Both the position numbers and the translations under genes were made by a program. Under the pieces are notes generated by a model. It worked only from the letters and a program-made list of their open reading frames with translations, was not told the origin of the DNA and made no database searches. A stretch of 64,000 nucleotides of DNA from CAVPDE01 sp963702565 (GTDB lineage: Bacteria > Desulfobacterota > DSM-4660 > Desulfatiglandales > HGW-15). Each line of letters begins with the position of its first letter. Positions within the stretch are counted from its first letter, which is position 1. Of this stretch, positions 34,037-42,876 are shown one piece after another. The stretch is from contig CAVPDE010000023.1 in assembly GCA_963702565.1 (NCBI GenBank), positions 185,241 through 249,240 of the forward strand. Direction: 5' to 3'.

Positions 34037-34441
34037 ATGAAAGTCCATGAGTTTATGACAACCAAGATAGAGTTCATCGATGGGAACAAGAGCGTGTATG
34101 ATGCGGTCGAGCGAATGGTGGATCGGCGCATCCGCTCCGTGGTGGTTCGATTTCCCGGCAAGGAGGCAGACTACGGTGTTCTCACCACACGGGACATCGT
34201 TTTCAAAGTGCTCGCCAAGGGAACAAACCCGAAGAAAGTCAAAGTCTCGGAAATCGCCTCAAAGCCTGTCGCCTGCATTGATAAGGATATGGATTTTGAC
34301 GATGCGGCCACAACCATGGAGCGCTCGAATATTGCCAGGCTCTTTGTGTGCGATGAAGGCAAGATCATCGGTCTCATTTCGCTTTTGGATGTCATGGCCG
34401 CTGAGCTCGTGACAAGGGCAAGGGGAAATCATGATTCTTGA
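34037..34441 (+). CDS. CBS-domain-pair protein
   Basis: Protein of 134 residues made of two CBS motifs (VHEFMTTKIEFIDGNKSVYDAVERMVDRRIRSVVV and ACIDKDMDFDDAATTMERSNIARLFVCDEGKIIGLISLLDV). Such stand-alone pairs bind adenine nucleotides and regulate partner proteins. It overlaps the DUF47 gene by 11 nt, so it may sense energy state for the phosphate transporter that follows. Confidence 0.88.
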   Translation: MKVHEFMTTKIEFIDGNKSVYDAVERMVDRRIRSVVVRFPGKEADYGVLTTRDIVFKVLAKGTNPKKVKVSEIASKPVACIDKDMDFDDAATTMERSNIARLFVCDEGKIIGLISLLDVMAAELVTRARGNHDS

Positions 34442-35060
34442 AAAGATCTTCTCTCACGGTAAGAAAGAGCGCCAGGTCACTGAAGACATCGAAAGGCACA
34501 TCCAGCTTCTTTGCAAGGCCTGCCAGATCTTCAAAGATGCCCTGGAACGAAATGATCGCAATCTCATGTGGGAAGTGATTGAGCTCGAGAGAGATGCTGA
34601 TGCTGTAAGAAGAGATGTGATTGCTCACATCTACGAAGGGGCGTTCCTGCCCTATATTCGCCCTGATCTCTGCAAGTTCGTCGAAATCGTGGACGAAGTG
34701 TTCGATCACCTCAAGGACACCGCATTTTTCAGCCTTGATTGTGAACTCCCCGAAGCGCTGAGAGAAGAGAGCATCCGGGTCGCTCTTCTCAATTTCAGGA
34801 TGTGCGAGATGCTCCTGATTTCCTTTGAAGCCATGATCAAGGGAGCGGATCTTCGGGACAAGATCCTCGGCATCCGCATCTACGAGAAGAAGATCGATGA
34901 CATCAAGCTCATTCTGTTCAAAGATGTGGAGCAGGTGCCGGTGGCCACCTTCTGGGAAGGGAAGAAACTCGCGGATCTGCTCACTGGACTCACGATGATC
35001 AGCGATTTCATAGAAGATGCCAGCGATCATCTTCAAATCATCAATGTCAGCACACGATGA
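34431..35060 (+). CDS. DUF47/PhoU-like phosphate transport regulator
   Basis: All-helical protein of 209 residues of the DUF47 (PhoU-like, TIGR00153) family: VTEDIERHIQLLCKACQIFKDALE, ELERDADAVRRDVIAHIYEGAF, EIVDEVFDHLKDTAFF, MISDFIEDASDHLQII. Such proteins are paired with Pit transporters and modulate low-affinity phosphate uptake. The pit gene follows after an 88-bp spacer that starts with degenerate TGGAGTA repeats. Confidence 0.92.
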   Translation: MILEKIFSHGKKERQVTEDIERHIQLLCKACQIFKDALERNDRNLMWEVIELERDADAVRRDVIAHIYEGAFLPYIRPDLCKFVEIVDEVFDHLKDTAFFSLDCELPEALREESIRVALLNFRMCEMLLISFEAMIKGADLRDKILGIRIYEKKIDDIKLILFKDVEQVPVATFWEGKKLADLLTGLTMISDFIEDASDHLQIINVSTR

Positions 35061-35100
35061 AATGGAGTAATGGAGTAACGGAGTGTTGGAGGGATGGGGC
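35057..35100. repeat. Degenerate TGGAGTA repeats before pit
   Basis: Units ATGGAGTA, ATGGAGTA, ACGGAGTG and TTGGAGGG follow each other directly after the DUF47 gene. It is the same family as the repeats at 16237-16380 (inverse orientation) and 28822-28916. Confidence 0.65.
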
Positions 35101-35148
35101 GCGGCGCTCCCCAACTTTCCATATTATAGACGGTGAACGGTCTGAGAC

Positions 35149-36072
35149 ATGTGGAAAGTTCTGAGCGGCGTCTTTTTGGGTTGGAGCCTTGGAGCCAATG
35201 ACTCTGCGAACATCTTTGGGACGGGGTATGCCACCGGCATTGTCAAGTACCGCACAGCGATCGGGCTGACCGCCGTTTTTGTCACACTCGGGGCGGTGCT
35301 GGAAGGTCCCAAGTGCATGGATGCCGTCGGCGACCTCTCCCGCTTGACGTCGACCGATGCCTTCTACTGCGCTTTGGCGGGCGCCATCACCATGACCGCC
35401 TTGACCGTCCTTGCGATACCTGCTTCGTGTTCCCAGGCCATCATCGGAGCCGTCATCGGCGCGGGAATACTCTCCGGCACGGCGGACTTTTCGAGGCTTT
35501 ACAAGATCGTGGCTTGCTGGGTTTTCACTCCCATCTGTGCCTTGGTCACCGCGTACCTTCTCCATCGTATCCTGGGATTTGTCGTTAACAAAACCATCAT
35601 CAGCCTCACAAAGCGAAGCCTTTTGTATTCAGGAGGCATTATTCTTTTCGGTTGCTACGGCGCCTACGCGCTGGGATCCAACAATGTGGCGAATGTCACG
35701 GGCGTTTATGTGGGCGCGGGCCTTTTGTCCCCCGAAACAGCTGCGGTCCTCGGAGGGTTGAGCATCGCTCTCGGCACGCTGACCTACAGCAGAAGGGTTA
35801 TGGAGACCGTTGGAAAAGGAATCGTCCCTCTGGATCCTTTCTCGGCCCTGGTGGCTGTGCTTGCGGAAGCCCTCAGCCTGCACCTGTTCACTCAGATCGG
35901 CGTGCCCGTCTCCTCGTCCCAGGCCATTGTCGGCGCGGTTGTGGGGGTAGGACTCGTGGGTGATGTGCAAACCGTGAGTGTCAAGATGCTTGCGAGAATC
36001 GGCATCGGCTGGATCATGACGCCGGTATCCGGAGGGGTGCTGGCTTATTTCTTTATCAGACTCATGGCATAG
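35149..36072 (+). CDS. pit: Low-affinity inorganic phosphate transporter (Pit family)
   Basis: Integral membrane protein of 307 residues, with the duplicated Pit signature GANDSANIFGTGYATGIVKYRTA near the N-terminus and GSNNVANVTGVYVGAGLLS in the second half, plus SCSQAIIGAVIGAGI and SSSQAIVGAVVGVGLVGD. It moves metal-phosphate by proton symport. It is compact, as in many Desulfobacterota and archaea. The DUF47 and CBS genes before it are likely regulators. Confidence 0.92.
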   Translation: MWKVLSGVFLGWSLGANDSANIFGTGYATGIVKYRTAIGLTAVFVTLGAVLEGPKCMDAVGDLSRLTSTDAFYCALAGAITMTALTVLAIPASCSQAIIGAVIGAGILSGTADFSRLYKIVACWVFTPICALVTAYLLHRILGFVVNKTIISLTKRSLLYSGGIILFGCYGAYALGSNNVANVTGVYVGAGLLSPETAAVLGGLSIALGTLTYSRRVMETVGKGIVPLDPFSALVAVLAEALSLHLFTQIGVPVSSSQAIVGAVVGVGLVGDVQTVSVKMLARIGIGWIMTPVSGGVLAYFFIRLMA

Positions 36073-36081
36073 GAGGCCACC

Positions 36082-36723
36082 ATGATCGCTTTGAGCCGTA
36101 TATGGAAGCTCTATTTCATCTACACAATCCTGCTGGTGGCCGGAGTGGCCCTTGCCGGTTTTGTGTTGGAGGCCCAGGTGAAAAAAAGCCTCATCGAACA
36201 TCTTGAAGACGACGCCCTGACGCTGGCGAAGGTGATGGCCCATTCGCTGCCGGAGTCAGAAGACTCCTCCGTCCTTGACAAGTTCTGCGATTCTTTTAAA
36301 AACGTTGCAGGCGTCCGTATCACGTTGCTCGATAAAGACGCAAAAGTGATCGGGGAATCGGACACGGACATCGCAGGAAGAGCAACAAAAATGGACAGAC
36401 CCGAAGTGCAAGAAGCCCTCCAAAAGGGAGAGGGAAGCAGCATCCGTTTCAGCAAGACCTTGAGGATGGATATGCTTTACACAGCCTTGTTCCTAAAAGA
36501 AAGGGGAAAAATCATTCGACTCGCCATGCCCATGACCAAGGTGAGAGTCTTCCAGAATGAAGTGATGATCCTTTTTACCCTCGCCCTGTTCCTCGTGCCG
36601 TTCTTTGCAATCATCGTCACCTTCTTCTTTACGAAGTACGGAATCTATCAAGGGAACAAGAAGCCCTCGATCCCTGTGCGAAACACAGGGGGTATTTCAA
36701 GGTCGGAGTTGCACGCCCGTTAG
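36082..36723 (+). CDS. PhoR-like sensor domain protein lacking a kinase
   Basis: Protein of 213 residues with a membrane helix (about 8-29), an extracytoplasmic sensor region (about 30-158, ITLLDKDAKVIGESDTD ... MDRPEVQEAL, as in the PAS-like sensor of PhoR kinases) and a second membrane helix (161-183). It ends after about 30 cytoplasmic residues. No HAMP, DHp or ATPase domain follows, and the downstream gene is on the other strand. It is either a truncated phosphate-sensing kinase or a stand-alone receptor. It is 9 nt after pit. Confidence 0.78.
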   Translation: MIALSRIWKLYFIYTILLVAGVALAGFVLEAQVKKSLIEHLEDDALTLAKVMAHSLPESEDSSVLDKFCDSFKNVAGVRITLLDKDAKVIGESDTDIAGRATKMDRPEVQEALQKGEGSSIRFSKTLRMDMLYTALFLKERGKIIRLAMPMTKVRVFQNEVMILFTLALFLVPFFAIIVTFFFTKYGIYQGNKKPSIPVRNTGGISRSELHAR

Positions 36724-36736
36724 CAGACCACACCCC

Positions 36737-37357
36737 TCATCTCAAGAGCGCGAGAAGGCAGGCAACAACGCCGAAGCCGAAGAGGATGACCCCGGCAATC
36801 CTGTTGGCAAGCTGAAGTTGACTGACGGTGAGCTGGAGGTTGAAGAGACTGACGCCGGCCACGAAAATAGGCGCCCAGAGGGCCGACCCTAGAAAAACAC
36901 CGATCACCAGCATTGCTGTGGAAATGTAGGCGTCCTGCCACCCGCCGATCCCCAAAGCGGAGAAGGTCGCCGTAAAGACCAGTACGGCCAGCGGGTTTGT
37001 CAGCATGAGGAAGAAGGAGGAACCGAAAGAGGCGACAAATCCATGGCCCCTTGCCTCAGGGGTCTTTTCAGTGGGGTGAGTGAGGAATATCTTGATCCCC
37101 ATGACGATCAGTATGAGACCGCCGGCTAATCGAAGAACTGTGCGCTCGTTGGTCAGGAAGTTTGAAATATAGCTTACCCCAAACCCTGCGATGGCACAGT
37201 AGAAGGCATCCACCAAAGAGGCTCCGAGCACAGCAGCAACACCGGCCCCTTTCCCATCCGTCAATGTCCTCATGACGCACAAAAGGCCGATAGGGCCGAA
37301 GGGAACGCAGATGATAAAGCCCAGGATGAGGCCTTTGATGAAAAATGCTAACTCCAT
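36737..37357 (-). CDS. LysE/RhtB family amino-acid exporter
   Basis: Membrane protein of 206 residues with six predicted helices and the family start FIKGLILGFIICVPFGPIGLLCVMRTL. Members export amino acids or related small molecules. It ends 13 nt from the convergent sensor gene and lies 19 nt after mnmG, so it may be read from the purA/mnmG transcript. Substrate unknown. Confidence 0.88.
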   Translation of the reverse strand: MELAFFIKGLILGFIICVPFGPIGLLCVMRTLTDGKGAGVAAVLGASLVDAFYCAIAGFGVSYISNFLTNERTVLRLAGGLILIVMGIKIFLTHPTEKTPEARGHGFVASFGSSFFLMLTNPLAVLVFTATFSALGIGGWQDAYISTAMLVIGVFLGSALWAPIFVAGVSLFNLQLTVSQLQLANRIAGVILFGFGVVACLLALLR

Positions 37358-37376
37358 TCTTTCCCTGTGTCTTCCA

Positions 37377-39284
37377 TCATGACGGAGGAGTGTCCTTTTT
37401 CTGTGCGGGGCTGGCGAGCCTATTCTTCTTCAAGTGAACTTGAATGGCCATCAGGGCGGCCGGTGTAATGCCGGAAATCCGGGAGGCTTGCCCTAAAGAA
37501 ACAGGCCTCACTTTGCTGAGCTTTTCCCTGGCTTCCCTGGTGAGCCCGTAAACGGAGGCGTAGTCCACGTCTTCGGACAAACGCACGTTTTCCATGTTCT
37601 TGAGCTTTTCCACCTGTTTCTGCTGGTGTGCGATGTAGCCTTCGTATTTGACTCTTGTCTCCACCTCTTCAAAGACGCTCTCGCCTATTTCCTGAAGCTC
37701 AGGGGCAAAACGGAACAGGTGCTCGAAGAGGATCTCGGTCCTTCGCAACAACTGAGCAAGGGAGGTGATGTTCTTGATGGGGGTGGATCCCAGGCTTTTC
37801 AGTTGATCCACCGCAGAGGGCTCGGGCCTGACCTTCGTGTCGTTCAAGCGGTCAAAAAGGTTTTCGACAGCCTCTCTTTTCCTGCAAAACTGCCTGTACA
37901 CATCCACCGAGACAAGACCGAGGCGATGGCCTGTGTCCCTCAGCCTGAAGTCTGCGTTGTCTTCTCGCAGGAGAAGGCGGTACTCGGCCCTGGAAGTGAA
38001 CATCCGATAAGGTTCGTTGGTCCCCTTGGTGACCAGGTCATCCAGCAGTACGCCGATGTAGGCTTGGGATCGGTCCAGAACCAGGGGCTCCTGTCCGCGA
38101 ACCTTCAAAACGGCGTTGATCCCGGCCATGAGGCCTTGAGCCGCCGCCTCTTCGTAGCCGGAGGTGCCGTTGATCTGGCCTGCGTGAAAAAGACCCTCGA
38201 CCAACTTAGTTTCCAGCGTGGGCTTGAGCTGCAAAGGGTTCACAAAGTCGTATTCTATGGCATAGCCGGGTCTGAGGATCTCCGCTCGCTCGAGGCCCGC
38301 AACGGATCTCACCATTCTTATCTGGACGTCGATCGGGAGGCTCGTCGGAATGCCGTTGGGGTAAACCTCCACCGTGTCCAGTCCCTCAGGCTCCAGAAAG
38401 ATCTGGTGTCTTTCTTTCTCTGCAAAGCGCACGACCTTGTCTTCGATGGAGGGGCAGTACCTCGCTCCGGTGGCCTTGATGATGCCGCTGTAGAGGGGCG
38501 ACCGATCGAGGCCTTCTCGGATCAAGGCGTGGGTCTTTGAATTCGTGTAGGTGATGTGACAGGGAACCTGTGGCAGAGAGATTCGAGTGGTCGTGAAGGA
38601 AAAGGGTCTGGGTTTTGCATCTCCGGGCTGAACCTCCAGACCGCCATAGTCGATGGTGCGGCCGTTAAGACGGGGAGTGGTTCCGGTCTTGAGTCTTCCC
38701 ACATCAAAGCCCAGGTCTTTGAGCTGCACCGAGAGGTGATTGGAAGGAGGGTCTCCCATTCGGCCTGCGGGGAAATGATCGAGGCCGATGTGGATGAGGC
38801 CCCTCATGAAAGTCCCTGTAGTGAGGATGACGGTTTTGGACAGGAACCTCTCATGAATGTGAGTTTCGATGCCTTCGATTCTGCCGTCCTTGACGAGAAG
38901 GCGGTCCACCATGGCCTGGCGAATGTCGAGGTTGGGGTGGCTCTCCACGACCCCCTTCATCCTTTTCCTGTAGCGGTCCATGTCATTCTGGGACCTGGAC
39001 CCTTGGACGGCCAGACCCTTGCGGGTATTGAGGCGCCTGAACTGGATGCCCGTTTCATCCGCATTCTTGGCCATTTCACCGCCCAGGGCGTCGATTTCCT
39101 TTACCAGGTGCCCTTTGGCAAGCCCGCCGATGGCAGGGTTGCAGCTCATGGCCGCGATGTGGTCCAGATTGATGGTCAGGAGAAGGGTGGGGTGGCCCAT
39201 GCGCGCCGCAGCAAGGGCTGCTTCGCAACCTGCGTGGCCGGCACCCACAACGATCACGTCATATGTTTTATCGTAGGTGGGCAT
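37377..39284 (-). CDS. mnmG: tRNA uridine-5-carboxymethylaminomethyl modification enzyme MnmG (GidA)
   Basis: FAD-dependent tRNA-modifying enzyme of 635 residues, full length, that acts with MnmE at wobble U34. N-terminal dinucleotide-binding motif VVGAGHAGCEAALAAARMG is followed by the family signature MSCNPAIGGLAKGHLVKEIDALGG and the C-terminal helical domain that docks tRNA and MnmE. It lies downstream of purA with a 63-bp spacer holding short repeats (GGTACAAGGTGAAAGGCAAA). Confidence 0.97.
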   Translation of the reverse strand: MPTYDKTYDVIVVGAGHAGCEAALAAARMGHPTLLLTINLDHIAAMSCNPAIGGLAKGHLVKEIDALGGEMAKNADETGIQFRRLNTRKGLAVQGSRSQNDMDRYRKRMKGVVESHPNLDIRQAMVDRLLVKDGRIEGIETHIHERFLSKTVILTTGTFMRGLIHIGLDHFPAGRMGDPPSNHLSVQLKDLGFDVGRLKTGTTPRLNGRTIDYGGLEVQPGDAKPRPFSFTTTRISLPQVPCHITYTNSKTHALIREGLDRSPLYSGIIKATGARYCPSIEDKVVRFAEKERHQIFLEPEGLDTVEVYPNGIPTSLPIDVQIRMVRSVAGLERAEILRPGYAIEYDFVNPLQLKPTLETKLVEGLFHAGQINGTSGYEEAAAQGLMAGINAVLKVRGQEPLVLDRSQAYIGVLLDDLVTKGTNEPYRMFTSRAEYRLLLREDNADFRLRDTGHRLGLVSVDVYRQFCRKREAVENLFDRLNDTKVRPEPSAVDQLKSLGSTPIKNITSLAQLLRRTEILFEHLFRFAPELQEIGESVFEEVETRVKYEGYIAHQQKQVEKLKNMENVRLSEDVDYASVYGLTREAREKLSKVRPVSLGQASRISGITPAALMAIQVHLKKNRLASPAQKKDTPPS

Positions 39285-39347
39285 AGATAAAAGAAAGGTA
39301 CAAGGTGAAAGGCAAAAGGTGCCAGGAAAAAGAATTTGCCTCGACCC

Positions 39348-40649
39348 TCAAGCGGTTTTTACGAACGGATCCTTCAGTATAATCGATTCCTCCCGCCCCG
39401 GGCCTACGGAAATGATGGAGAAAGGAACCTCGATCACTTCTTCGATCCGCTTGAGATAGTTCCTGGCAGCAGCGGGGAGGTCATTCCAGTTTCTTGCAGA
39501 GGTAATGTCTTCCTGCCACCCTGGCATCTCTTCGTAGGCAGGAACGCATCGGGAAAGCCTCTTCAGGCTGGCAGGCATGGACTCCACTCTTTTTCCATCC
39601 AGCTCATAGGCCATGCCTATTTTCAGCGTCTTCAGGCCGGTGAGCACGTCGAGCTTCGTGACGCTCAGGCTGGTGAGCCCGTTGAGCCGTGCAGCATCCC
39701 TCACCGCAACGAGGTCCAGCCAGCCGCAGCGGCGCCTCCGGCCCGTGGTCGCCCCGAATTCGCAGCCTCTCTCCTGCATGTAATTGCCGATCTCGTCCGT
39801 CAACTCCGTGGGGAAGGGCCCGGCGCCGACTCGCGTGGTGTAGGCTTTCACAATGCCCAGAATGTGATGGAGCTTGTCGGGGCCCACACCCGCACCGCTG
39901 CATGCGGTTCCGGATAAGGGGTTGGAGGAGGTGACATAGGGATAGGTGCCATGATCGATATCCAGGTGGGTCCCTTGGGCGCCTTCGAAAAGGACTTGCT
40001 TGCCCTGCCGGATGGCCTGATCGATTTCGAGCGACACATTCGTCAGGTACGGTTTCAGAATCTCCCCTATGGCCAGATACCGATCATAAATGGGTTGAAA
40101 CTCCAGAGGCTCGGCGTTGAGAAATCTCGTGAGGTAGAAATTCTTTTCCTTGAGGTTGGTCCTGATCTTCTCTTCGAGCGTGTCCGGTTCAAGGAGGTCG
40201 GCGGCCCTGATTCCAGTTCTCCCCGCCTTGTCTTCGTAGCATGGGCCTATGCCGCGGCCCGTGGTCCCTATCTTGTCTTTGCCTTTGGCCGCTTCTCTGG
40301 CCACGTCGACGGCTCTGTGGTAAGGCATGATGATGTGAGCCTTTTCGCTCAGGGCAAGACATTCCGGGCTCACATCCACCCCCTTCCCTCGCAGGGAGGC
40401 CATCTCTTCCAGAAGAACCTCCGGATCGAGCACCACGCCGTTGCCGATAAAACACTTGCTGCCTTTGTGAAGGATGCCTGAAGGAATGAGGTGGCAGATC
40501 GTCTTCTCGCCACAAACGACCAGAGTGTGACCTGCATTGTTTCCGCCCTGAAATCGGACTACCAGGTCTGCTTTTGCGCTCAGGTAGTCAACGACTTTCC
40601 CCTTGCCTTCATCGCCCCACTGGGTGCCTACGACCGCTACGTTCGCCAT
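39348..40649 (-). CDS. purA: Adenylosuccinate synthetase
   Basis: Cytoplasmic enzyme of 433 residues that makes adenylosuccinate from IMP, aspartate and GTP in AMP synthesis. Signatures are all present: GTQWGDEGKGKVVDYL with the catalytic Asp, GNNAGHT with its catalytic His, GTTGRGIGPCYEDKAGR, FEGAQGTHLDIDHGTYPYVTSSN, and TTGRRRRCGWLDLVA near the C-terminus. Divergent from the nitroreductase gene across a 237-bp region. Confidence 0.97.
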   Translation of the reverse strand: MANVAVVGTQWGDEGKGKVVDYLSAKADLVVRFQGGNNAGHTLVVCGEKTICHLIPSGILHKGSKCFIGNGVVLDPEVLLEEMASLRGKGVDVSPECLALSEKAHIIMPYHRAVDVAREAAKGKDKIGTTGRGIGPCYEDKAGRTGIRAADLLEPDTLEEKIRTNLKEKNFYLTRFLNAEPLEFQPIYDRYLAIGEILKPYLTNVSLEIDQAIRQGKQVLFEGAQGTHLDIDHGTYPYVTSSNPLSGTACSGAGVGPDKLHHILGIVKAYTTRVGAGPFPTELTDEIGNYMQERGCEFGATTGRRRRCGWLDLVAVRDAARLNGLTSLSVTKLDVLTGLKTLKIGMAYELDGKRVESMPASLKRLSRCVPAYEEMPGWQEDITSARNWNDLPAAARNYLKRIEEVIEVPFSIISVGPGREESIILKDPFVKTA

Positions 40650-40886
40650 CGAATCTCTCCGAAATCTTTATTTCAGCAGGGAAATCCCCAGGAAGCCTGA
40701 AAAGGGACGCCTTGCTACAGACAAAAAGCCCATTTCTTGTAATCCTAAGAGCCAAGCCTTGTCAATGGGTTTATATTCGTGTACCTTGTCGAAACGATCG
40801 CCGAATCCGTTTCCCACCCTCACCCTAGCCTCCCTGTCGAGGGGGAGGGGTAAGTGGAGACTGGCCATAAGATAAAGGAGGCTGTG

Positions 40887-41486
40887 ATGAGACTTCCACC
40901 ACCTGATGTGCTCGGGCGCGTCCCTCTTGAGAAAACCATCAAGAGCCGCAGGACCATCCGGTCCTTTGCCTCTCGTGGCATCACGCTCAACGCCTTCTCG
41001 CAGATCCTCTGGGCCGCGCAGGGGATCATTGAACAAGGGGGCTTCAGGAGGTCGGTTCCGTCGGGCGGGGCTCTGTACCCTATCGATGTCTATGCGCTGG
41101 TGGGAGAGAGCGGGGTCGATGAAATCGAATCCGGCGTTTACCTCTACGAGGCCGGGACTCACGAAATCACCCTGGTGAAAGAGGGAGACCTAAGGCGGGA
41201 ACTGGCAAAAGCCAGCCTGGGGCAAATGTGGATGGCAGGCGCGCCCGTCGACCTGATCATCACTGCAGAGTACAGCCGGAGCTCCTCCAAGTACGGAGAA
41301 AGAGGCGTGAGGTATTCCATGATCGAGGCCGGCCACGTGGGCCAGAACGTCTTTCTTCAGGCGGAAGCTCTGGGCCTCGGCGCGGGCATTGTGGGCGCCT
41401 TTAATGATCGGGAGGTCATCTGGGTGGCGAAGCTGGGTCAAGGCCATGAACCGCTTCTCCTGATGCCGGTAGGGTACAAGAAGTGA
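40887..41486 (+). CDS. SagB-type nitroreductase
   Basis: FMN-dependent oxidoreductase of 199 residues: LEKTIKSRRTIRSF at the N-terminus, LSQILWAAQG-like helix, SVPSGGALYPIDVY flavin loop and ALGLGAGIVGAFND. SagB-like members act on peptides or various small molecules; no precursor peptide or cyclodehydratase gene is nearby, so a peptide-modifying role is unlikely. ATG 40887 follows AAAGGAGG by 5 nt and is preferred to the ATG at 40854. Ends 55 nt from the convergent iron-sulfur gene. Confidence 0.88.
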   Translation: MRLPPPDVLGRVPLEKTIKSRRTIRSFASRGITLNAFSQILWAAQGIIEQGGFRRSVPSGGALYPIDVYALVGESGVDEIESGVYLYEAGTHEITLVKEGDLRRELAKASLGQMWMAGAPVDLIITAEYSRSSSKYGERGVRYSMIEAGHVGQNVFLQAEALGLGAGIVGAFNDREVIWVAKLGQGHEPLLLMPVGYKK

Positions 41487-41541
41487 ACGTCCTGAGGTTT
41501 GTTGACCTGCCATAGGGAAAACGCCTGCAGAGCGGGTCCCG

Positions 41542-42693
41542 CTATTTCTTCCAGAACTCTTCAATAGGGAGAAGCTTCTGATATCCAAAGACCTCGTCAA
41601 GCCGGACGAGCCACCTGTTGAAGACGGGCGCTCTCCGGATCAGGAGACGGGTGAGGTCGTGAATTCTCCCAGGCGGTTTGTTGAATGGGCATATGCGCAG
41701 GCACTGGGTGCAATCCACACGCCGCAGGCCCCAGTAACCGTAACATTTCTCTGCATCCACGTACCATTTGAGCACACCGGAATGATTAGACTGGTTCCGG
41801 CCGCTTGTCGTCATATCGCCATGGGGAATAGCTTGTGAAGGACAGTGAACCGCACACGTTTTGCAGGTCTTGCAGAATTCCACCACCCCGAAGGGGCGAT
41901 ACGTATCAGGCTCCAGTGGAAGATCCGTAAACACTTTGCACAGTCGCACTCGAGGTCCGAATCGCTCAGTGACAAGAAGGCCCATCCTGCTCCACTCCCC
42001 GAGACCGGCGGCCATGGCCAAGGGAATGCTCAAAGCCGTATCGTTGCCGCAGGGGACGGCCCTATAACCCAGACCGCGAATAAATGCTGCCACCGTGTTG
42101 GCGAGAAAGGCCATTTTGGAATAGCCAACACCCGTAGCAACACCCTGCAGCACCATGCTCGATGAGCGGAGAGTCCGGTAGTCCATTTCAATGGCCATAA
42201 CAATGGCGCTGGTGCAGCCTTCCGGCAATTCGAGCGGGTAGTGCTCCCGGCTGATGGTGTTGTATTCATGGGAGTAGACCCAGTTCGGGTGTACCTTGCA
42301 GACACCGGCGAGGTCCGCTCCGAGGCGGAGGGCCGCGGCTTTTACAAGGCGGCTCATATTCTGAGGGGAGTCCTCGACTTTCCCTCCGGCCTCCATAAAG
42401 CGCTCGGCTTTCGGGTGAACACCGTCCCACGCAAAAAGGCCTGAGTTGCTCCTGGAATTGCCCATCCCAAAAGCCCACTCCAGGTTCCAGGCGGCATTCC
42501 GCGCCGTGAAGTCAAGTTTTCGCCACCCGGGCTTGTCCTGGTAAACAACATCTCCGTAAAACCGCCTCGTAATGATGGTTTCAAAAGCCGGATCCCAAAG
42601 AGAACGTTTGAACATCTCGTTCTTCTGGTCAAAGCGGTAGTCAGGAATCGGGAATCCGAGTTCGGCTGCAAGGGAAGTGTCTGTCATACGCAA
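41542..42693 (-). CDS. Reductive-dehalogenase-like corrinoid iron-sulfur protein
   Basis: Protein of 383 residues resembling RdhA. The C-terminal half has two [4Fe-4S] motifs: CKTCKTCAVHCP, and the RdhA-type CYGYWGLRRVDCTQCLRICPF in which one cysteine lies ten residues before the other three. The central part (PLELPEGCTSAIVMAIEMDY ... GVGYSKMAFLANTVAAFIRGLGYRAVPCGND, GLGEWSRMGLLVTERFGPRVRL) matches the corrinoid-binding core also shared with epoxyqueuosine reductase. The usual twin-arginine signal is absent, and the protein is shorter than respiratory RdhA (about 450-520), so it should be cytoplasmic. No rdhB anchor gene is adjacent. Substrate unknown. Confidence 0.8.
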   Translation of the reverse strand: MRMTDTSLAAELGFPIPDYRFDQKNEMFKRSLWDPAFETIITRRFYGDVVYQDKPGWRKLDFTARNAAWNLEWAFGMGNSRSNSGLFAWDGVHPKAERFMEAGGKVEDSPQNMSRLVKAAALRLGADLAGVCKVHPNWVYSHEYNTISREHYPLELPEGCTSAIVMAIEMDYRTLRSSSMVLQGVATGVGYSKMAFLANTVAAFIRGLGYRAVPCGNDTALSIPLAMAAGLGEWSRMGLLVTERFGPRVRLCKVFTDLPLEPDTYRPFGVVEFCKTCKTCAVHCPSQAIPHGDMTTSGRNQSNHSGVLKWYVDAEKCYGYWGLRRVDCTQCLRICPFNKPPGRIHDLTRLLIRRAPVFNRWLVRLDEVFGYQKLLPIEEFWKK

Positions 42694-42876
42694 ACTCGAT
42701 GGATTGGCGTTGAGGTCCCATCAACCATATCAAAGGGCTGACCCCTGTCAAGCCCAAAGGGTGGCGAGATAGTCCTTGAAAAATATTATTGAAGGAGGTT
42801 AAAAAATAGATAAGTTTCATTTGTCACTGTATATTGCCCGGATTGATCCGGTTGCTCGGGCTTTGAGGTGTCCATC

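Noticed and set aside
36082..36723. Continuation of the PhoR-like gene into a kinase domain by frameshift
   Set aside because: No kinase motif is visible in any plus-strand frame after 36723; the DNA there encodes the convergent LysE-type exporter.
37626..38540. 304-codon open frame on the plus strand across mnmG
   Set aside because: It is antisense to a full-length, strongly conserved mnmG and has no recognisable domain; it is a shadow frame.
40887..41486. SagB-like gene as a sign of a RiPP biosynthesis cluster
   Set aside because: No precursor peptide, cyclodehydratase or dedicated transporter is adjacent; the neighbours are purA and an iron-sulfur protein.
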